Positions 1-5,438 are shown, numbered from the stretch's first letter. The stretch is DNA of 10,634 nucleotides from CAYIBZ01 sp964361795 (GCA_964361795.1 CAYIBZ010000020.1:1-10634), one strand, 5' to 3'. Notes: generated by a model not told the origin, from the sequence alone. Program-made: numbers and translations.

Positions 1-653
1 TTGCCGATTCCGGCAATAACTTCCTGATCCATTAAAACTTGTTTGATTTTACGGTTCTCGTTTTTAATAATTTCCGCGAATTTCGGGTAAGTGAGTTTTG
101 AGTCCAGCGCGTCCGGGCCGAGATTTTTAAGTTCCGGTAAATTTTCAATTTGTTCAACCGGCCCCAAAATCGCTTTCGCGAATTTCCGCAAATCCGAAAG
201 CGCGAGCATTCGACCGTCGTCTAAATACAAAATTAAATGAATAAATCTATTATACGGATCCGTTACAGCCGCTCTTGGCTCAAGGGGAATGACTTTACAT
301 TTTACATTTGACCTTTGACATTTGACATTCCATCTGCCTACTAGCATATGCCCCGTCATCTTTTGATGAATTAAAAGCAAAAGGCCGCCTTTGTCCGCCG
401 TAGCTTTACGCGAAGGATGGGCGCTTAAATAAATAAGGATATTCTTGGCTTTGCGGGCGGCTTTTAATATCTTTTTGCCTTTAAGAGATTTTTCAAATTC
501 CGCGACGTGTTTGTGCGCGATTCTATTGCGGCTTTGATCTAGCGGGTCTTTCACCATTTTCGGCCAATCCAGCCACACACCGGTGATTTTCCTGCCGACA
601 ACCTTGCGATTTAAGTCATCAACAACCGTTTGTACCTCTGGCAATTCCGGCAT
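1..653 (-). CDS. mutM: Formamidopyrimidine-DNA glycosylase (Fpg/MutM), 3' end cut by window edge
   Basis: Base-excision repair glycosylase and AP lyase that removes oxidised purines such as 8-oxoguanine. The 217 visible residues start with MPELPEV, the Fpg N-terminus in which P2 is the Schiff-base nucleophile and E3 the acid catalyst after Met removal. K70 (RKAKNILIYL) fits the conserved beta-hairpin lysine, QKMTGH the intercalating Met loop, and DLRKF (154-158) the conserved R-x-F loop. IKQVLMDQEVIAGIG at the window edge is the helix-two-turn-helix entry. The C-terminal zinc finger lies outside the window. The ATG is one nucleotide after the stop of the histidine kinase gene, so the two are probably translationally coupled; no good Shine-Dalgarno is seen. 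Residues 109-120 (NVKCQRSNVKCK) are encoded by a short tandem repeat and look like an insertion, and residues 78-90 may be another. polA next to mutM is a familiar bacterial gene order. Confidence 0.95.
   Translation of the reverse strand, partial: MPELPEVQTVVDDLNRKVVGRKITGVWLDWPKMVKDPLDQSRNRIAHKHVAEFEKSLKGKKILKAARKAKNILIYLSAHPSRKATADKGGLLLLIHQKMTGHMLVGRWNVKCQRSNVKCKVIPLEPRAAVTDPYNRFIHLILYLDDGRMLALSDLRKFAKAILGPVEQIENLPELKNLGPDALDSKLTYPKFAEIIKNENRKIKQVLMDQEVIAGIG
294..327. repeat. Imperfect 7-bp tandem repeat inside fpg
   Basis: About five copies of a TTTRACA-type unit lie side by side on the plus strand; the last three read TTTGACC, TTTGACA, TTTGACA. They encode residues 109-120 of Fpg (minus strand). 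The unit is not a multiple of three, yet the reading frame stays open, so the present copy number is compatible with function. Confidence 0.7.
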
Positions 654-654
654 G

Positions 655-1356
655 TTACTTCAAGGGAAGCGCGACAAAAAAAGCAGACCCTTTCCCTAAT
701 TCCGACTCCGCCCAAATCTTCCCGCCATGTTTCTCTACAATCTTCTTCACGATATAAAGCCCAAACCCGCTCCCGCTAATAGGTAAATTCTCAACATTGG
801 AAGCTCTAAAAAATTTGCCAAAAAGTTTGCTAATTGCTTCCGGCGGTATCCCCTTTCCGGTATCTTTCACGCTCACCAGCAATTCCTTTTCTTTCGGTTC
901 AATTTTAATTGACACTGTTCCGCCGGAATTATTATATTTAATCGCGTTGCCGATAAGATTTGAGAATACAATTTCCAGTTTTTTCCGGTCTCCATTGACC
1001 ATTGGTTTGCCAGAGGCCGGCTCCAGAAAAATCTTTACATTATAAGCCATTCCAACCGGCTCGGCTTTGGCAATCTGTTGAGAGAGCAATTCTGTAAGGT
1101 CAACTTGCTCTATTTTATATTCCAGCCGCCCGCTTTCCATTTTTGATAAGTTCATTACGTCATCAACCATTGTTGAGAGCTGATCGGCGACTTGAGAACC
1201 GGTTTTCATTAAATCGGTTTGCTCTCCGCTCAAAGATGTTTTTTTCAGCGAATCAAAAACCCACCGAATCGCGGTTAACGGCGCCCGGAATTGATGAACC
1301 ACTGCCGTTAAATCATCTAAATCAATTTTTTTCTTTTTTCTAAATAAGCTAAACAT
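655..1356 (-). CDS. Cytosolic histidine kinase without sensor domain
   Basis: A 233-residue protein consisting only of the HisKA dimerisation/phosphoacceptor domain and the HATPase_c domain. The phosphoacceptor is H21 in HQFRAPLTAI; the N-box is NLIGNAIKY (133-141), G1 is DTGKGIP (165-171), the F-box is FGKFF (179-183) and G2 is GSGFGLYIVKK (195-205). There is no membrane segment, PAS or HAMP domain, and the KKKK near residue 7-10 is simply a basic N-terminus. The residue after the phosphoacceptor is Gln, where many HisKA kinases have Glu or Asp that assists catalysis. No response regulator is visible in the window. The start overlaps the end of the polymerase gene by 8 nt and the stop is one nucleotide before fpg, so it is in one operon with two DNA synthesis/repair genes. 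What it senses cannot be read from the sequence; input may come from a partner protein. Confidence 0.9.
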   Translation of the reverse strand: MFSLFRKKKKIDLDDLTAVVHQFRAPLTAIRWVFDSLKKTSLSGEQTDLMKTGSQVADQLSTMVDDVMNLSKMESGRLEYKIEQVDLTELLSQQIAKAEPVGMAYNVKIFLEPASGKPMVNGDRKKLEIVFSNLIGNAIKYNNSGGTVSIKIEPKEKELLVSVKDTGKGIPPEAISKLFGKFFRASNVENLPISGSGFGLYIVKKIVEKHGGKIWAESELGKGSAFFVALPLK

Positions 1357-2695
1357 TGGCCCAATTTTTGCCGATTGCTAAGTTGACCTTAATGGGGATC
1401 GCCAAAGTGTAAGCGCCTTCCATTTCTTTTTTAATCAAATCGGCCGCTTGCTTAAGAATATCATCCTCAATTTCGAACAACAATTCATCATGAATGGAAA
1501 GCAGAAGCCGGATTTTTTTCATGTGCCAATTTTTTTGCTTGAGAATCTCCATTGTTTTAATCATCGCGATTTTTATAATATCTGCCGCCAATCCCTGGAT
1601 CGGCATATTAATCGCCATCCGCTCGGCTTCAGCGGCCAGACGCCTGTTGGGCGACATTATATTTGCCAGCCAGCGCTTGCGTCCATTTAAAGTTTCAACA
1701 TAACCAGTTTGTCGAGCCATGTTAATCGTCTTTTCCTGCCAACGTTTGATGTCGGCAAAATCAGAAAAATATTCCTTAATAAATTTTGACGCTTCCGCGC
1801 GATTCAAGCCGCTAGTCCTAGCGAAAGCGTCCGGACCCATCCCGTAAATAACTCCAAAGTTTAAAGTTTTCGCTAGTTGGCGCATTTCCGGAGTCACTTT
1901 TTCCACTGGAATGTTAAAAACATTGGAGGCGGTCATTTTGTGGATATCCAAATCATTTTTGAACGCTTCAATCATTTTTTCGTCTTGCGCCACCGAAGCC
2001 AAAACCCTCAATTCAATTTGAGAATAGTCCAAAGCGGCAAAAGAAAATCCCTGTTCCGCGACAAAAGCCTCGCGCAATTTTTTACCCCATTCCGATAAGA
2101 TCGGTATATTTTGTAAATTGGGATTTTGCGAACTAAGGCGCCCTGTGCTTGTGCCGGTTTGAATAAAGGTCGTGTGAATTCGGCCGTCTCTGCCAATCAG
2201 TTCTCGCAAGGGATCAATATAGGTAGATTTTATTTTAAATAACTCTCTATAGTCTAAAATCGGGGCGACGATTAAATGGCGATCTTTAATTTTAGTTAAT
2301 GCTTCAACATCGGTGGAAAACGCTCCGGTTTTTCTGCGAGGTATTCCGGCAGAATCAATTTTTAATTTTTCAAACAAAATTTCCGAAAGCTGTTTCGGCG
2401 AGTTGAGATTAAACGGCAAGCCGGCCAAACCATAAATTTTTTTCTCCAATTCAACGATTTCTTTGTTTAATTCCTTTGAGAGCTTATCTAAAATACGCGC
2501 GTCGGCCTTAATGCCGATTTTTTTCATGTCTTCCAAAATCGGCGCGAGCGGCAACTCAATTTCCCGATAAATTTTATCCAAACCCAGTTCGCCTATCTTC
2601 TTTTCCAGCAACCCCAAATCATCCGGCAACTGTTGCGCTTTATCGGGGTCCAAAATCCATTTGGCAAGTTCTATTTTTTTTCTATCTGTTGCCAT
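1349..2695 (-). CDS. polA: DNA polymerase I, stand-alone polymerase domain
   Basis: Family A DNA polymerase domain of 448 residues, encoded separately from its 5'-nuclease. Visible motifs: TGTSTGRLSSQNPNLQNIP (180-198); motif A DYSQIELR with catalytic D223; motif B R272-x3-K276-x3-F280-x3-Y284; and motif C HDE 402-404 with catalytic D403. The Phe in motif B is that of deoxy-selective polymerases such as E. coli Pol I. Before YREIELPL (43-50) only about 40 residues remain. IELAKWILDP (8-17) resembles the end of the 3'-5' exonuclease-like domain, so most of that domain is absent here, with no proofreading carboxylates visible. An in-frame TAG inside the palindrome upstream rules out a longer start. 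The gene follows the TrpR-like gene and a perfect palindrome 11 nt before the ATG, and overlaps the histidine kinase gene by 8 nt. All polymerase motifs are intact, so I take it as a functional gene rather than a pseudogene. Confidence 0.93.
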   Translation of the reverse strand: MATDRKKIELAKWILDPDKAQQLPDDLGLLEKKIGELGLDKIYREIELPLAPILEDMKKIGIKADARILDKLSKELNKEIVELEKKIYGLAGLPFNLNSPKQLSEILFEKLKIDSAGIPRRKTGAFSTDVEALTKIKDRHLIVAPILDYRELFKIKSTYIDPLRELIGRDGRIHTTFIQTGTSTGRLSSQNPNLQNIPILSEWGKKLREAFVAEQGFSFAALDYSQIELRVLASVAQDEKMIEAFKNDLDIHKMTASNVFNIPVEKVTPEMRQLAKTLNFGVIYGMGPDAFARTSGLNRAEASKFIKEYFSDFADIKRWQEKTINMARQTGYVETLNGRKRWLANIMSPNRRLAAEAERMAINMPIQGLAADIIKIAMIKTMEILKQKNWHMKKIRLLLSIHDELLFEIEDDILKQAADLIKKEMEGAYTLAIPIKVNLAIGKNWANV

Positions 2696-2706
2696 TTTGT
2701 GTATTT

Positions 2707-2736
2707 CCCACTGCTATCACGCGTGATAGCAGTGGG
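2707..2736. promoter_or_regulatory. Perfect 30-bp palindrome upstream of polymerase gene (copy 1)
   Basis: Fully self-complementary 30-bp sequence centred on TATCACGCGTGATA, with arms extending outwards through CTGC to CCCA. The inner 26 bp (2709-2734) are identical to the palindrome at 3256-3281. It lies between the stop of the TrpR-like gene and the ATG of the polymerase gene, ending 11 nt before that ATG. It is most likely an operator for the TrpR-like protein; alternatively it is an RNA hairpin in the shared transcript. It lacks a T-tract on the minus strand, so it is not a typical intrinsic terminator there. Confidence 0.75.
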
Positions 2737-2747
2737 ATTTTGGTATT

Positions 2748-3239
2748 TTATTTTTTTCTGCGACGCAAAGAAAAATTATTTTCCCGATTTGAATTCAATA
2801 ATCCCATACCAACCGGGCGTGGAGGATTCATAAATAAATCCCAGATATCTACATCGCCAAGAATTTCTTGCCAGAAAGATTTTTGAATTCTGAATCCATC
2901 GCTGTATATTTTGGGGCCGCCGTAAAATCTCCGATAACTTCTATAATTAGCTTTGCTTCCGAGAATATTTTTCCTAATTGTACTAACGGTATTTGGGGAA
3001 AGCCAAAGAGCCTCGCCAGTTTCCCGGTAGGATTTTCCCATTCGCGCAAAAGCAATCACGCCTAAACGTTTTAGGATTATTTTTTTCTCATAGTCGCTGA
3101 TAAGGCTTTCCAAGATTTTCTTCACTTCTTCCTTAGAATGGGAAGTGAAAAGTTTGTTGATAAGCTCGCGCCATAAATCTTCCATCCATTTTTCGGCTTT
3201 TTTTCCGCGAATCGGCTCGCTTGGTTTTTTTATTTTCAT
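2748..3239 (-). CDS. TrpR/YerC-like helix-turn-helix DNA-binding protein with C-terminal extension
   Basis: 163 residues if started at the second Met; an ATG 9 nt upstream (3248) gives 166. I prefer the inner start because a perfect TATAAT (3247-3252) ends 7 nt before it and overlaps the outer ATG. Residues 20-94 look like the helical TrpR fold of the TrpR/YerC-YecD superfamily: helices around DLWRELINKLFTS and KKILESLISDYEKKIILKRL, then the helix-turn-helix AFARMGKSYRETGEALWLSP-NTVSTIRKNI (63-92). The remaining 70 residues are rich in Tyr, Phe, Trp, Arg and Lys and end in RRRKK; I do not recognise them. No nuclease or transposase motif is seen. Palindromes sharing 26 identical bp flank the gene, which suggests that the protein binds them and controls itself and the downstream polymerase gene. 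Effector binding cannot be judged. The position between the two polA halves is unusual. Confidence 0.8.
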   Translation of the reverse strand: MKIKKPSEPIRGKKAEKWMEDLWRELINKLFTSHSKEEVKKILESLISDYEKKIILKRLGVIAFARMGKSYRETGEALWLSPNTVSTIRKNILGSKANYRSYRRFYGGPKIYSDGFRIQKSFWQEILGDVDIWDLFMNPPRPVGMGLLNSNRENNFSLRRRKK

Positions 3240-3246
3240 GAAAAGC

Positions 3247-3252
3247 ATTATA
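3247..3252 (-). promoter_or_regulatory. -10 box of the TrpR-like gene
   Basis: A perfect TATAAT on the minus strand lies 3 nt inside from the palindrome at 3256-3281 and 7 nt before the ATG at 3239. The -35 position, 17 bp further upstream, falls within the palindrome and does not resemble TTGACA. The predicted transcript would start at or next to the ATG, giving a leaderless mRNA. A protein bound to the palindrome would block this promoter. Confidence 0.6.
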
Positions 3253-3255
3253 TCA

Positions 3256-3281
3256 CACTGCTATCACGCGTGATAGCAGTG
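3256..3281. promoter_or_regulatory. Perfect 26-bp palindrome upstream of TrpR-like gene (copy 2)
   Basis: Identical over all 26 bp to the centre of the palindrome at 2707-2736, with core TATCACGCGTGATA. It covers the expected -35 region of the TrpR-like gene and ends 2 bp before the scaffold gap. Overlap with the promoter fits an autoregulatory operator, as known for TrpR. Adjacency to the gap suggests the assembly broke near a sequence present elsewhere in the genome, or at a hairpin that is hard to sequence. Confidence 0.75.
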
Positions 3282-3283
3282 AT

Positions 3284-3383
3284 NNNNNNNNNNNNNNNNN
3301 NNNNNNNNNNNNNNNNNNNNNNNNNNNNNNNNNNNNNNNNNNNNNNNNNNNNNNNNNNNNNNNNNNNNNNNNNNNNNNNNNNN
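3284..3383. other. Scaffold gap of 100 N
   Basis: Exactly 100 N, the usual placeholder for a gap of unknown length. It separates the palindrome from the stop codon of the PolA 5'-nuclease gene. The missing sequence may include further coding DNA, for example the rest of the PolA exonuclease-like domain or another gene, so the distance between the polA halves is not known. Confidence 0.98.
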
Positions 3384-3386
3384 TTT

Positions 3387-4256
3387 TTATAACCTCCCAA
3401 TTAAGCTCTTAAATCCCATTTTTTCAAAATAGTTTGCTAAATTATCTCTATCTAAAGGCATCGCCCTTAGTTCTTCTATCGCGTCCAAATACAGCGGCGC
3501 GTCTCTTTTGATAGTTGCTAGTTTTTTTGACATTAGAGCAATTTCTTTTTGCCCTTCCAGTTTTTTGGCGATTTTTGGATTAATAATCGCCAAGTTTTCA
3601 AAAATTTCTTCAACCGTTCCAAAGTCTTTCAATAAAACAACGGCGGTTTTGGGGCCAACTCCAGTCACGCCCGGTATGTTATCGGAAACGTCACCTATTA
3701 ATCCCTTGTAGTCCGGCAGTAGATTCGGCTTCAGGCCATACTTTGCCTCAACCGCGCCTTCATTATATAAAACAGTCTCGCTCATGCCGGTTTTGATAAT
3801 CTGGCCCAAAACTTTATCGTTTTCCACCAACTGCAGAACATCGTGGTCTCCGGACAAAATAATAATTTTTCCATCGGCTAACGCCGGATTATTTTTCAAT
3901 CGCTCAACTAAAGTTCCCAAAAGATCGTCGGCTTCAAAACTCGGCATTTCAAAAGTTTTGATTTTAAAAATATCAAAAACCTCCCGCGCTTTTTGCAGTT
4001 GAGAAATCAGTTCATTGGCGGTCGGCGCCCGATGAATTTTGTATTCCTTAAATGCTTCTTTCCGAAAAGTCGGCTCTGGCCGGTCAAAAGCGGCCGCGAT
4101 ATAATCCGGCTTTTCTTCTTTGAGAATTCTTAATAACGTTCCGGCTAAGCCAAATAAAGCGTTTGTCGGCTGGCCGTCATTTGAAGTTAGGGGCGGCAAG
4201 GCGTGGAAAAAACGGTGAATAAGCGCGTGAGCGTCAATAAGCAAAAGAGTTTTCAT
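3387..4256 (-). CDS. DNA polymerase I 5'-3' exonuclease (flap nuclease) domain, separate gene
   Basis: A 289-residue FEN-like 5'-nuclease equivalent to the N-terminal domain of Pol I, which removes RNA primers and 5' flaps during Okazaki-fragment maturation and repair. Metal-binding acidic residues are visible: D8 (LIDAHALIHR), D58 (AFDRP), E108, D110 and D111 (FEADDLLG), D137 and D139 (SGDHDVLQL), and D189 and D192 (IGDVSDNIPG). GVTGVGPKTA (196-205) is the helix-hairpin-helix. The protein ends at FKSLIGRL, where the nuclease domain normally ends in full-length PolA, so the domain is complete and the TAA is at a sensible boundary. However, the stop is only 3 nt from a contig edge, where errors are more likely. 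A TATAAT 9 nt before the ATG and a terminator just upstream indicate that transcription starts here, with a very short or absent leader. Confidence 0.93.
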   Translation of the reverse strand: MKTLLLIDAHALIHRFFHALPPLTSNDGQPTNALFGLAGTLLRILKEEKPDYIAAAFDRPEPTFRKEAFKEYKIHRAPTANELISQLQKAREVFDIFKIKTFEMPSFEADDLLGTLVERLKNNPALADGKIIILSGDHDVLQLVENDKVLGQIIKTGMSETVLYNEGAVEAKYGLKPNLLPDYKGLIGDVSDNIPGVTGVGPKTAVVLLKDFGTVEEIFENLAIINPKIAKKLEGQKEIALMSKKLATIKRDAPLYLDAIEELRAMPLDRDNLANYFEKMGFKSLIGRL

Positions 4257-4265
4257 GTTGTCATC

Positions 4266-4271
4266 ATTATA
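4266..4271 (-). promoter_or_regulatory. -10 box of the 5'-nuclease gene
   Basis: A perfect TATAAT on the minus strand, 9 nt before the ATG at 4256 and just after the terminator of the preceding membrane-protein unit. No convincing -35 is seen at 16-18 bp. The predicted 5' leader is about 2-4 nt. Confidence 0.5.
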
Positions 4272-4283
4272 GCTATTTTTGGC

Positions 4284-4316
4284 AAAAAAATCCGTTGAGT
4301 CAGACTCAACGGATTA
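4284..4316 (-). terminator. Intrinsic terminator of the membrane-protein unit
   Basis: A perfect 12-bp stem (arms 4289-4300 and 4304-4315; AATCCGTTGAGT and its complement) with a 3-nt loop, followed on the minus strand by a run of seven T. The TGA stop of the small membrane protein lies inside the stem, so ribosomes finish within the terminator. It separates this unit from the PolA 5'-nuclease gene. Confidence 0.92.
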
Positions 4317-4476
4317 GAAAGCGCGCTCCTTGAAAAACAACGGCCATAAATATCGGACCGGCGCCGCATCCCAAAACAATCATGCCTGCCAACGGCCACG
4401 AAGAAAAAAGCAATCCGATGCCAAGAGCCATCGTAAGATTCGCCGCAATGAGTAACGCTATGACGCGCTTCGGCAC
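4306..4476 (-). CDS. Small two-segment membrane protein (56 residues), GTG start
   Basis: A short gene that overlaps the end of the 155-residue gene by 19 nt in another frame. It starts VPKRVIALLIAANL and ends ARFLIR. Two hydrophobic stretches (about 5-26 and 28-48), separated by a Ser-Ser-Trp-Pro turn, suggest a helical hairpin in the membrane with basic ends, likely facing the cytosol. The GTG is chosen because AAAGG stands 5 nt upstream and because it is the first start in the open frame. The stop lies in the terminator stem. Function is unknown. Overlap with the upstream gene suggests translational coupling, and the products may act together. An alternative is that both frames are one protein joined by a frameshift, either programmed or a sequencing error. 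Confidence 0.6.
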   Translation of the reverse strand: MPKRVIALLIAANLTMALGIGLLFSSWPLAGMIVLGCGAGPIFMAVVFQGARFLIR

Positions 4477-4925
4477 AGCATCCTTTCAGCGCGAATCCGC
4501 GCCGTGGCGACTTCCCACTCCGACGGAGCAAGTATTATCTCTTTTTGCGCCGGCTTAGCCGTTTCCTGAATCGGTAAAACACGCGGGAATTTCGCCGGTT
4601 CAAATTTCGCGGTTGCCGCTAAAGCGGCGGATAGAAATAACATTCCCAGCGCGCCGCAAGCAACTACAGTTGCCGTTGACGCCCCGCAAAACCGCATAGT
4701 AACCAACGCTATTCCCTTTGCGCTCCAGCCAAACGAAAAAAGAAGAGCCGGCAAGCGCAGCCGCCTGTCGCGCAACATGCGATCCGCCATACTGCAAGCC
4801 GCTTTGATGCGCCGCGGATCAGATTTGGCGCAAAGCACAAACACCATAGCCAGCGCGTAAAACGCCAGAAAAGCCGCCACGCACCAAAGCGCCATGAGAC
4901 AAAGAAAAATCGCCACTGATACCAT
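4458..4925 (-). CDS. Hypothetical membrane protein (155 residues)
   Basis: I do not recognise this family. The N-terminus is a long hydrophobic stretch (about residues 2-32), followed by a basic loop with DPRRIKAACSMADRMLRDRRLRL (36-58), then one or two further hydrophobic stretches (about 59-80 and 82-108), and a soluble tail with Pro, Lys and Glu. Cysteines are frequent in the hydrophobic parts. The ATG is well supported: AAAGG stands 5 nt upstream, and TTGACT-N17-CATAAT within the end of tsaE gives a leader of about 20 nt. With the overlapping 56-residue gene and a strong terminator it forms a closed transcription unit. The DNA looks richer in G and C than its neighbours, which together with the Shine-Dalgarno usage could mean a different origin; this is only an impression. 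Confidence 0.65.
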   Translation of the reverse strand: MVSVAIFLCLMALWCVAAFLAFYALAMVFVLCAKSDPRRIKAACSMADRMLRDRRLRLPALLFSFGWSAKGIALVTMRFCGASTATVVACGALGMLFLSAALAATAKFEPAKFPRVLPIQETAKPAQKEIILAPSEWEVATARIRAERMLCRSAS

Positions 4926-4952
4926 AGTCGCCTTTCAAAAAAACTAAGATAG

Positions 4953-4981
4953 ATTATGTAACACTTATAATCTAAAGTCAA
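4953..4981 (-). promoter_or_regulatory. Promoter of the membrane-protein unit
   Basis: TTGACT (4976-4981), 17-bp spacer, CATAAT (4953-4958) on the minus strand, overlapping the last codons of tsaE. Transcription would start near 4946. The leader contains AAAGG (complement of 4931-4935) 5 nt before the ATG at 4925. Confidence 0.65.
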
Positions 4982-5438
4982 TAATCCGCTGAGAAGGGGT
5001 TTTGCCGTGGCTAAATCTAATCCACAACGTGTCTTTTGGCAAAATCTGTTTAATTTTATCCGCCCACTCAATTAGTAGTATGTAGTTAGGAGTATGTAGT
5101 AAGGATTCAAAATCTAAAGGAATAAGTTCTTTAGGAGAACTTATTCTATAGGCATCAATATGATAAAAATGAGTTGCTTTGTCATTAGTTACTTGGTTAC
5201 TTGGTATTTTATAACTTCGGAAAATTAAAAAAGTTGGGCTCATAATCCGTTGCCGGATTCCCAACGCTTTCGCGAATCCCTGAACAAAAGTAGTTTTGCC
5301 GGCGCCGAGCTCGCCGGTCAAGGCAATCACTCGCGCGTGTTTTTGGCGCGGCCGCTGTCGCAGTATTTTATGGGCCAATTCCGCCGCTATTTTTTTTGTT
5401 TCTAGCGCGCTATGCGAAACCATCCGTTCATTGTACAT
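4965..5438 (-). CDS. tsaE: TsaE, ATPase of tRNA threonylcarbamoyladenosine synthesis
   Basis: P-loop ATPase that, with TsaB and TsaD, drives formation of t6A at position 37 of ANN-decoding tRNAs; cytosolic. Walker A is GELGAGKTT (42-50), followed by the family signatures SPTF (67-70), YHIDAYRI (92-99) and LIEWADKI (122-129). The full frame has 157 residues. The start may instead be M6 (ATG at 5421-5423), because the first ATG directly follows the terminator T-tract, while a TACAAT -10 box lies 6 nt before M6. Between SPTF and HIDAYRI there is a longer segment than usual (IFRSYKIPSNQVTNDKATHF), partly encoded by an 8-bp tandem repeat; a second, 14-bp tandem repeat encodes residues 112-121. The other Tsa genes are not in the window. 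Confidence 0.93.
   Translation of the reverse strand: MYNERMVSHSALETKKIAAELAHKILRQRPRQKHARVIALTGELGAGKTTFVQGFAKALGIRQRIMSPTFLIFRSYKIPSNQVTNDKATHFYHIDAYRISSPKELIPLDFESLLHTPNYILLIEWADKIKQILPKDTLWIRFSHGKTPSQRIIDFRL
5077..5104. repeat. 14-bp tandem repeat within tsaE
   Basis: Two adjacent copies of AGTATGTAGTTAGG / AGTATGTAGTAAGG on the plus strand with one mismatch. They encode residues about 112-121 of TsaE, just before the conserved LIEWADK. The unit is not a multiple of three, so a gain or loss of one copy would break the gene. Confidence 0.75.
5188..5203. repeat. 8-bp tandem repeat within tsaE
   Basis: Two exact copies of GTTACTTG followed by a partial third (GTA). They encode residues about 79-84 of TsaE in the segment that is longer than usual for the family. 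Confidence 0.65.

Noticed and set aside
797..1045. 82-codon plus-strand frame opposite the histidine kinase gene
   Set aside because: Shadow of the conserved HATPase domain on the other strand; no start signal or recognisable motif.
1349..2695. Polymerase gene as a pseudogene fragment of polA
   Set aside because: All motifs A, B and C, a good ATG and an uninterrupted frame are present, and it is coupled to downstream genes.
2707..2736. Palindrome as an intrinsic terminator of the TrpR-like gene
   Set aside because: On the minus strand the stem is followed by AAATACAC, with no T-run. The identical sequence before the TrpR-like gene is also unexplained by termination.
2707..3281. Palindromes as terminal repeats of a classical insertion sequence
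   Set aside because: The enclosed gene has no transposase motif, no target-site duplication is visible beside the repeats, and one side abuts a gap. A mobile origin stays possible but unsupported.
2748..3281. CRISPR array
   Set aside because: Only two repeats more than 500 bp apart with a gene between them, and no regular spacers.
4253..4531. 92-codon minus-strand frame
   Set aside because: It overlaps the two membrane-protein genes in a third frame, runs through the terminator, and its composition is not protein-like. The 56-residue frame with GTG and AAAGG explains the region better.
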